The notes below the pieces were generated by a model. That model saw nothing but the letters and a program-made list of their open reading frames with translations. It made no database searches and was not told the origin of the DNA. Positions 10,726-20,500 of a stretch of 64,000 bases of DNA are shown in pieces. The DNA is from Euborellia annulipes (lineage: Eukaryota > Arthropoda > Insecta > Dermaptera > Anisolabididae), in the NCBI GenBank assembly GCA_023213315.1, contig JAKCPI010009275.1, positions 1 to 64,000 of the forward strand. Direction: 5' to 3'. Numbering within the stretch: position 1 is the stretch's first letter; the number at the start of each line of letters is the position of its first letter. The position numbers and the translations under genes are program-made.

Positions 10726-11600
10726 GCCCTGGCGGGCGGCGTCTCGGGACGTGATCAGTAGTTTTCCCCTTAATTTTAAAGCCCATATGGTTTTTGCCCA
10801 AATGAAAATAGACCGAATCAAGTTTAAAATAATTGAATATTCGCCCTGCCCGGCCTGTGGGTTTTGAAGACCATGAAAAAATTATGGGCGGGTAGCAAGT
10901 CTAAATTTCACTTTAATAAACTGATTAGGAGGACGGGCATGCAAATAAAATCGGACGGGCAAGGACCTATTAAAAAATAAAGGGTCGGACTAAGCCGTGC
11001 GCACAACTTTGCCCACCCACTATTCAAGAAAAGAATATATTGCCCTCCCCCACTAGAGCCCCCTAATGGTCCGATGGTATACATATTATATATAATTTTA
11101 CTCGGGAGGAAGTCTTGTTTCTGAATATATAAAAAAAAGTATAGGTTATGTAAGAAAAAATATTTGCCCCCCCCCCCCTAATGGTCCGATGTTTACCAAA
11201 AGGTTTTCGCTTCTTGGCCTCTACCCCTAGTTTATGGGTGCAAAATTTTAAAACAATTGAACAAATAGTTTTTGAGTTTTCGTTGACGAAAAAATTTACC
11301 ACAGACACACACAGAGACATAATTCCAAAAACAACTTAAATGGATTCAGGGGACCTCAAAACGAATTTTGAATTTCGATTTTTTTACGATTACATTAACT
11401 TTACCTCAACCTACGGTTGATGGGCAAAGTTAAAAATAAACAATTTTAAAATATTTCTTTTTTCTGACATCTGAAAAAGTTTATTATTTATTATAAATTT
11501 AAATATGTAAAAAAAATTAAATATTTTTAAATAATTTTTTTTTTATTTGATGTATTATTTAAAACTTTTTATCAAATAAAAGAAATGTTATACAATGTAT
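10726..11600. other. Non-coding region with decayed repeats
   Basis: No gene is seen. Contains a C-run (11166-11178), two copies of TAATGGTCCGATG (11062 and 11180), and from about 11280 to 11370 a diverged family D tail (ACACACAGAGACATAATTCC, TCAGGGGACCTCAAAACG). ORFs here are repeat shadows. Confidence 0.45.
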
Positions 11601-11619
11601 GATTCAGGGGTATCATACA

Positions 11620-11712
11620 TCGTCAAAGTCTTAAATGGCCTAAGTTGCCGAAAAGACTGTGAGAATGTGAGTGTGATTGAGAAAAAAGTGTGAATGTTTA
11701 AAAAAAAAAAAA
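11620..11712 (+). repeat. SINE family A, 3' tail fragment
   Basis: Carries the family tail: GTCAAAGTCTTAAATGGCC, AAGTTGCCGAAAAGACTGTG and AAAAAAGTGTGAATGTTT, followed by an A-run. The tRNA-like head is missing. Confidence 0.75.
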
Positions 11713-11939
11713 TTCCTAGACATTCATTCATTCATCCACTAAATTTTCGTCGGTACGGGAGGGTTTGAAAAATTTCCGGGTCTGAAGAATGTTAAAAATA
11801 CCCGGCGCTAAGTAAAAAAAAATAAGAATATGAGCCAAATGAAATGTGGTCGTGGAAGGCTCTATGAGGGAATGAATTGAAAATGATTTTTTTGCTATGT
11901 TTTGAAGATATCTAAAGAAAAAATTGAAATAATCTATAA

Positions 11940-13410
11940 TTTCGTTCATTTTAGATACTAAGCCATGCCTGAGAATACTGCAATGTGGATCATTCAGAGC
12001 AATCAAACAAAAAAAATTTTCTTACATTTTAGAAGTGGTTTTAAATACCCTAAACAATGTCTGAATTAAATGAAATGGTATTCATTTTTTACAAAATTTA
12101 ATCTAAAATGTGAAAACCTTTGGATATCCAAGATATCTTTTACCATTAAAAAGATATAGCTAAAATTGTATAGAAATATCTCGGAAAAAAAATATCTACT
12201 TAAAAGTTTGTCTCGTGATTGACGAATAGATAGTATACTAAACCATGTCTGAGAATGCTGTAATGTGGCTCATTTGTTTCCAAATTTAATGTAGAATAAT
12301 ACAAAATTATGAGATTGAAGATATCTCTTACCATTCAAAAAATATAGCCGAAAATTGAAAGAAACTCTTCAAACAAACAAACAAAAAATTAAAATTTCTT
12401 CCATTTTTAGAAAAAGTTTAAAGAACTTAAATAGAGGCTTATCAGGTCCAAACTGGGCTCGTTTTAAAGGAAATTTAATGTAGATTATAAAAAGTAAATC
12501 ATATCTAAGACATTGATAATCGTTTAAAAAATATGGCCATGAATATGAAAAAAATTAATAAAAAAAAAATTTGTATCACACGCCAAAAGTTGCACAGCCG
12601 CTAAACAATGCCTTAGAATAGTGCAAAGGGTCTCATTGTTTTCCAAATTTAATGTAGAAAAATACAAAATTATGAGATTGAAGATATCTCTTATCATTCA
12701 AAAAATATAGCCAAAAATGTAAAAAAATAATCGGCTAAAAATGAGTTTTTTGTAATTTAAAAAAAGGGGGTATAACTTTTTCATGATTTTGGATTTTTCT
12801 AGTCGTCAGCAGATGGTACTGAATCAAATAAAAAAAACCGCAATTGTCTAGCTTGTCTAAAGACACAGATGTTTAAAAACCATCTCAAAAAATGAAAATT
12901 TTCGTGTTATTTTTTTTCACACTTGAAAATTAAATAGAAGGGGTTGATGAAAAAAAATGAAATTTACCTGACTTAAAGTATAGGATGAGAGGATCATTTC
13001 GCAAAAAAAATTATTGAAATTGGACAATAAATACTGAAGCAACAAAATAATGAAAATGAACTGAAGCCGCGGCAAAATCATCAAAAATGAGGTTCTTTTT
13101 GCACGAATTATTTATATGTGTAAACAAACCTCAAAAATAGTTAAAAGAGGTTTGTCATTTTCAAAATTTAATGCAGATTATTGACTAATTCAGATATAGA
13201 AGATATCTTTAACCGTTTAGAAGATATGAGTGAAAAAATGAAAAAATATCGTGAAATTTTTGAAAAAACATCGAAAAAAATGAGTTTTTCCCCTCTTAAA
13301 AAAAAGTGGTACAACTTTTTTAAGATTTTGGATTTTTCTATTTGGTTTTAGAGGATTCTGAATCGAATGCAAAAAACCCCATATCTCTAGGTGGTCTAGA
13401 AGTACCTTAT
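11940..13410 (+). repeat. Degenerate tandem repeat, about 185-bp unit
   Basis: The motif ATATCTCTTACCATTCAAAA followed by AATATAGCC (or close variants) recurs at about 12133, 12329, 12515, 12690 and 13210. Each copy is preceded by CCAAATTTAATGTAGA and by ATG(C/T)CTGAGAAT...GCAATGTGG. A second motif (GATTTTGGATTTTTCTA) occurs at about 12780 and 13325. Copies are diverged and there is no conserved reading frame, so this looks like an old satellite-like array. Confidence 0.7.
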
Positions 13411-13434
13411 TCAAAAAACGTCTTTTCAGCTTTA

Positions 13435-14375
13435 TTATAATATAGATAAAATATTTATAATTAGTAGGAAATTTAAGAAAATTTGCAAATTAATAGAATG
13501 AATAAAGAAATTAAAAATTTAATTTTTCCTAAAATTAGAAAGAGTTATTTTACATTTCAAAAGTAAAGAAATAAAAAAATTTGTCTTTTAAATAAAGAAA
13601 TAAATAAAAATAGAACCCAAATTCCTTGACTCATGGACCACCTCGCTATCAAGACATAATAGTTAGCCTACTAATTAATAATAGGATTGGAAAATTAGAG
13701 CGATGGAAATAAATAAACTCCCCAAATGGCAAAATGAGATGACGTTGAGTCAACTTGCATCAACGACAAGAAGGAATTCTGATATAGAAATAAAAAAATG
13801 AATCATTTTTTTGTTGCTCTCAAATGACAAATCAAATTTAAAGATTTCCATAAAACCAAAGCTACCCTAAAAAAATAAATAAATTCAGTCAGTTTGAACT
13901 TAAACTTTGTTAAATTCTTTATTTGAATTGATTTAGAAATGTTTTTCTTAAAAGATTAGTCCCTGACGCTCAGAGTTAATTTAAAACTAAATAAAAATTC
14001 GTCTCGTTTTCATTTTTTTTTATTTATTTGTTAATTAAGTCTTACCTTGTAAGTTAATCGCTTTCATTTTCTTTGAAACATTCTGGCTTAAAACTGCTGA
14101 ATTATTTTCTCTCTTTTTTTTATATGCTATCATCATATATGCATTCATTTCTAATAAGATGAATTAAACAATAAAATTCTATGATATATATATATATATA
14201 TATATATGATGCTGGATATTGAATTCCTTGTGAGTTCCAAAAACATGCTTTGAAGAGAAGTCTCTTGGTGCAAATCACATCTAAAATGAAAAATAAATAA
14301 GCTTAATTCATTTAATAAAGTTTTACTTAAATAATTACAAAAAGATTTAAGATGAAGATGACAAAAATACATTTT
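13435..14375. repeat. Second copy of a segmental duplication (partner about 6195-10620)
   Basis: 13440-13600 matches 6195-6360; 13690-13775 matches 7020-7100; 14044-14283 matches parts of 10390-10556; and ACTTAAATAATTACAAAAAG at about 14325 matches 10596. Order and strand are conserved, and the partner is expanded by transposon insertions. The segment carries exon-like minus-strand pieces with splice-like borders, including ATGTGATTTGCACC after CATTTTAG. A TA microsatellite (about 14184-14208) lies inside. Confidence 0.62.
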
Positions 14376-14524
14376 AAAACATTAAAGGTAGGTAAAGATT
14401 CTACTTGCATTATCTATTTCGTATTTCCTTATTAAAAAAAAAGGATGATACTTGTTAGAATTGGAAATTTTCTTTCTATTTTCAATGGTATTATTTTAAA
14501 ATAATTATTTTTGAAAAGATATAC

Positions 14525-17500
14525 CTGAATGTCCACCAAATATCAAAGCACATTATATGCAGCCAGAAGAAACTTCCCAAAAAAGAAAAATGAATTATAA
14601 TTGCTGAAAAAAAAAAACAGAATTCATTAAAATCATTTCAATATAAAAACTTAAATAAATAACCAAATTAGATTAGAATGAATTCTCTCTCAGTCCATAG
14701 TACACACACAATATAATTTGGCTATTACTTAAGGTATTAAGTATGTGTGTTAGGCCAAGGGCGGATAAAAAAGGGGGGGGGGGGGGAAGGGGATAATTAC
14801 CCCCCCCCCCCGAGATTTAGAAAAATACTGGCTGTTTACAAGGCTCCTGGGACGGGTGAAGAAGAAAGGGACATTCTTCTTCCTATAAGTTTTGGATAAG
14901 CAAATAAAATTTTAAAATTACAACGTTTTGAACGGGATTCATTCCCTAGTTCAACTTTAGTCCAATTTAATTATTTTTGTGTTGTTTTTTTTAGTGGTAT
15001 AGTCTCATCTCCATTTGGGAGGTGTCATTCATCAAGTACTTCCGCGGCTGTGTTTTCATAAAAATTAATGAATATTTTTTAGTAGGCTATATTGTTTTGG
15101 GGGGGGGAAAAAAAAAATATTACAACTGTAAAAAATTAATTTATGACACGATAAAAAAAGTTCAAAGATTTATTTAATGTTTGGACCAAAAGAATGCTAT
15201 GCTTAATTTGTTCTAACGAAATGGTCAAAATTATCAAAAAATTATAATAAACAATATATAAAAAAAAAGTAAAAAATCCATCTAATCTATGTAGAAAAAA
15301 TTTTTTTATTTAGTGCCAAGAGGAAAAAAATGATCTAGAAAATATTTTTATGTTTAAAAAGAATGTGAAAGACGATTGAAACTATCTATATAAATATTTA
15401 GACAGATATCTATATCCATATAATATATATTTGAACAATATGATTAATGTCTGGAGAGGTTCTTTTTGCTTTTAGCATATCTCTGAAAGTTAATTTTGTA
15501 TTTAGTTTTCAGCAATTACCCATAAAGAATTCGACATCTCTGCAAATTTTATATTCATGAGATTAAGAGAAATAACATGCTTTTTTTTGTGTTACGAACG
15601 AAGGTCATATGCCCATTAACATTTAAGTAACACAATGATTTTCCGACATATTTTTTATTAATATTTGAATAAATTTGAAACATAATAGTGAGACGAAAAA
15701 ATACATAGCTACTCTGATCAAAATTTATGAACATGCGAAATTATCAAAGAGAAGGTAAAGAAAGAATAGTTTTCGGTCTAAATGAGGAAAAATTTAGATA
15801 ATCTCAAACAAGACACAAAACTTTGTGACAAAGAAAATACATAGAAAACAATCTTAGAAAAAGATAAGGAAGGCTTAGTGAAATCGAAGGAAATAAAATA
15901 AGTGAGAAGTGGACTTGGAAAAAACAAGAGCGTGATATAAATAAAAACAAAAAAAAATTTGGGAGAAAAAAATAAAATCGGCAAATAAATTAGACTAATT
16001 TTGGACTATATGGTATATACTGTATATAGATTAAAATAAATAAAAAATAACTTTGCAAATATTATATATAGGGGAATTATTCTAATTTGAAAATTTAGAA
16101 TTTGATGCATTTTCTCGCCAAAGGCGAGCAAGGGGGTCCAGGGGGCTAATGGGTTCAAAAAAATTCCAAAAATTTAAAAAAAGCTGCAATGAAGAAAATC
16201 TTGTTTAATAGACCTATGATGGGGGGGGGGGGGGGTGAAATTGAGAATGAAGAAAATTGAAAAAATGTGTGGAGAAAGTTGGTCAAATTTTATAAAGGGG
16301 ATGTGGGGTTTGTTCGTGGTAGGGGTTATGAAGTTTTCGAAGTGAGTTTGTGTTTGTCTTTTTTCGTATATGTTCAATGATTTTAAGAATTAGAATTCGT
16401 TATTGTTAGTTTATTTTTAGGGGGAAAGAAAAAAATCTTGAAATTTCGATTTTTGGTGTTTGTTGGGTGAAAAATTTTATGTTTATTCTGTGGGGGGGGA
16501 AATAATGTTAAAGTATGAATTGTTTTAATGTGTGTGGAAATTTTGTAGAATGTTAGTTGTGAATTGGATTATTGATTTTAAAAAATTTTATTTTCCTCCC
16601 TTTTTTTGTTTTGAAATTTAAATTCCTATTATGTAAAAAAACGCATATTTTTGTTTTTGAGAAAATATACTTTTTTTTTTTAGGTTTTTTCGACATCTGA
16701 GGCTATTTAGACTCAGTTACTATTTTTCTGAATTGGTAACCAAAATACAAAAACTTATTCGGCAGCATAAAAATTACCGCATGTCGGCGCTAGTAGATAA
16801 CCAAGAATTTTTAAAAAAGTATAAACATTTGTAAATTACATTTTGAATTGAGATGATGATAAGAGAACAAATTTTTTAGTATTCTTAATCTTTATTTCCT
16901 ATTTTATTATCAAATCTTCTGAGATATAGACATGAATCCGATCAAGATCAATAGATATAAATAGGCTATATAATATTATCATACTCTTCTCCTCCTCTCT
17001 TCCTGCACCTTATCTACTCTGACGATTTTTAAAAACTTGTAAAAAGTTGATTCATAACTTTTAAATGAATAAATAATGATAAAAAATAAAAGAGCAAAAT
17101 TTTACTAAAAATAATACTACATACTAAATCAAACCATAGGCTAATACCCAATTTAAATCGAATCCCTGCAAACCTTCATTGAATTAAATTTTTAATGGAT
17201 ATCAATCAATTGTAATAATAAGGATGGGGTCTAAATGGCCTCAGCACCTTACATAAATTTAAAAAAAAAAGTAATGAAAAAACTATTTTAATGCAACATT
17301 CCTTCACGTTAAATTGCGGATTAGCGAATCTAGAGTTGTCACACAACTCGAGTTCAAATCCCACTTGCCGTGAAAATTTTCAATCATTGACAATGTCCGT
17401 CTCTCTGTAATTGTTGAGAGATGGGGAAATTAAAAAAAATATATTTTGAAATATTTTATTTAGAATAATATAAAATTTAAAAAAGATCAGAGCTCTTGGG

Positions 17501-20500
17501 GGAAAGGGGAGCAAATGCCCTAATCTGCACCTCCCCCTATCAAATAACGCCTCTGTTAGAACAATGTTCTTGAAAAGTAATTTAACTTAAAACTGCAAGT
17601 ACAAAGATTGCTGCAGTGAAGTAATGTCAAGCACGGCTGAACCTCGGTCGGTCACGTTACTCCGAGAAACCCGAACATTCCCCGGTTGTCATCAATACAA
17701 TATAAATAAATATTTACAAATAAACCCTTAGTAAAGAGGGATAATTTGAAAAAACGCAAGAAAAAAAATAATTCTTTTTTTTATAAAGTACTTGCAAAAT
17801 GTCTCTTAATATTTACAGGCTAACGTTTTGCTTGGCAAGCCTATGTAAGCTATTTTGAAAAAAACAAAGGAAGTGTGGGACTCTGGACAGACTCAGAAGT
17901 TTAAATGGAATTTCCTTGACAGCTCGCGTAATTGACCCATGTGGTCGGGGAATTTGATTGTGGTCCAGAGAAACTTATAAACTTAATACATTTTTTTTAT
18001 TAGAGGGAAAATTATTTATATCCTTTTCTGATAATAAAATCGGATGTAGGAATTATAATTTTTTTTCGTAATATGTTGTTTTACTTTTAATAAATAAAGA
18101 CTGAATGTTTTTTTTTTACTAAATAAATAAAGACTTAGAGAATTGGAGATATCAGCCAAATTGGGATTATTCAGATTAATAAAACTCCAAGAATAAGACG
18201 TTTCGGCCTGAATTTATTTGGCCATCTTCAGTTATTGGAAATTATACACATAGTGCAAGTACACATGTGATCAAACCAGGACTCGTCAATAATGGTGTAG
18301 AGGTTGGCGTGCTAACCTCATAAACAAAAAGTCACGGGTTCGGACCCCAGGCTTAAACGATATCCGTTATTATTAATATATATTTATTGGGGTCCAGGCA
18401 TTCTTATTTAAGCCCTTTGGATCCAATGGCTTAAATAAAATCATCGGACTGCCTGGGGTCCGAACTCGCGACTTTTTGTTTACGAGGTTAGCACGCTAAC
18501 CCCTACACCAAGCCCCGAGGGCAAGACAAGATATGAAAAAAATATTTATATTTTGTTACCATGGCAACTATTTCTCCTATATTTTCTATGAAGTAAAAGA
18601 GTAAAGTGTGCTTCAAACAATTTTGATAGAAAAATGAGAATATACATTTGAAAGTGCATCTAAAAAATAATTGATTTTTGAATTTTAATCAAAATCGTTA
18701 AAGCGATTTTGAGAAAATCGAAAAAAACTGAAAAAGTACATCAGTAAAGTACTAGTACTCTTTGGCTGATTTTGTTTAAAAGCTTATTTTCACGCTCCAG
18801 GGGGGTTGCTAACTTAAATATAAAATTTCAGTCTCATAGCTCAATTCCTTTATGCTTAAAATTGAACACAGAAGGCACACACACAGACAGACCATGTCGC
18901 GAAAATCACTTTTTTGGATTCCGAGGATCTCAAAACGTGTATATCCATCAAAATCTCGACATCAAATTTTTGACAGGAATCCAATACTATATATAATTTT
19001 ATATTAACATATATAGAGGTAAGAGAAAGGAAAGTAAAAGGGAAATTTACTGGAGGAGAAGTCAGAGAGAGCAAAATAAATGTTTCGGCCAAGTTCATTG
19101 AATTGGTCATATTATCCCTAAGAAGAATACAAATTTTAATAATATATTTACATAACGTGTAAATATGCCCGTGGCTCAAAGAGAAGACATTAACTTCTCA
19201 AGCCTAAGGTCCCGGGTTTGCTTCCGTCTCAAGCGAGAAAAATTTATTTCATTTGAATTGGCTACCAATCATTTGAAATAAATAGGGATGGGGTCTGAAT
19301 GGCCTTAGATGCCGAAAAAGACTAAACAAATTAGAAAAACGTTTAAATATGGATATATATGGATTTCTTTATGATGAAGTCTTTTAATTGCTTCGTAATG
19401 ACCAACACTATTAACTGATCATTCAAAGAATATTTAGTTGTTATACCTAAATTTTTGATATAAATTTACAACACGCAGCAATTTAGGTTTTATTTTTTTA
19501 ATAAAGTAAATTATTATTTGAGGGAGAAAAAGAATAAGGAGAAAACAATGAATTTTATGTAAAAAATCTGGTGTGACTGGCGCACAGCACACAACTTTCT
19601 CTTACCTTCGGTAATCGAAAGTTGTGTACTGTGCTGTCTCACCAGATTTTTTGTGTCGACATGTATTTAGTTTCCGACAGTACGGTACATTCGATTTTCA
19701 AGATGTAAAATTTATAAGTATGGCAAAATATTTATATTTTGTTACCATAGCAACCATAGGAGAAATTCCTATCTTTCCTATGAAGAACAAGAGTAAAGTG
19801 GTCTTCAGAAGTTTTCAATCACAAAATGAGAATATACATTTTAAAGAGAATCTAAAAAATAATTGATTTTTGAATTTAAAAAAAATCGTTGGAGCAAATT
19901 TTGAGAAAATCGAAAAAAAACTGAAAAAGTGCATCAGTAAAGTACTAGTACTCTTTGGCTGATTTTGTTCAAAAGCTTCGTGTCACGTCCCATGGGGGTG
20001 TCTAACTTAAATATAAAATTCCAACTTCCTAGCTCTTTTTGTTCTTGAGATATTTTGTTTACAGACACACACACACAGACAGACAGACCATGTCGCGAAA
20101 ACCACTTTTTGGATTCAGGGGACCTCAAAACGTGAAGATCCATCAAAATCTCGACATCGAATTTTTGACATGAAACCAATACTTTCTCTCTCTATATATT
20201 AACTATATATAGAGGTACGAGAAAGTAAAACATTTTTATTACGGATTAAATTCGTTGTTTGCTCCCTTTTCTCAGTCAAGCAAAGAAAAAGAGGTCCTAC
20301 ATCAAGAATACTAAATTATATATTAAATTTACCTGAAAATACGCAGACATCTTGATCTATTTCTTGAAAGATTTGAACCAGGGCGAGAAAGACGAAGGCG
20401 ACGATCATGCAGGCGACATGGGACATGAGCACCTTGCCGTGAAGATTGCGTAGTTCAGGGATCAGAGCATATATCAGGAAGGTGAAGATGAGACATGGTA

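Noticed and set aside
11940..13410. CRISPR array
   Set aside because: Units are about 185 bp, diverged along their whole length and not short identical repeats with unique spacers; the DNA is eukaryotic.
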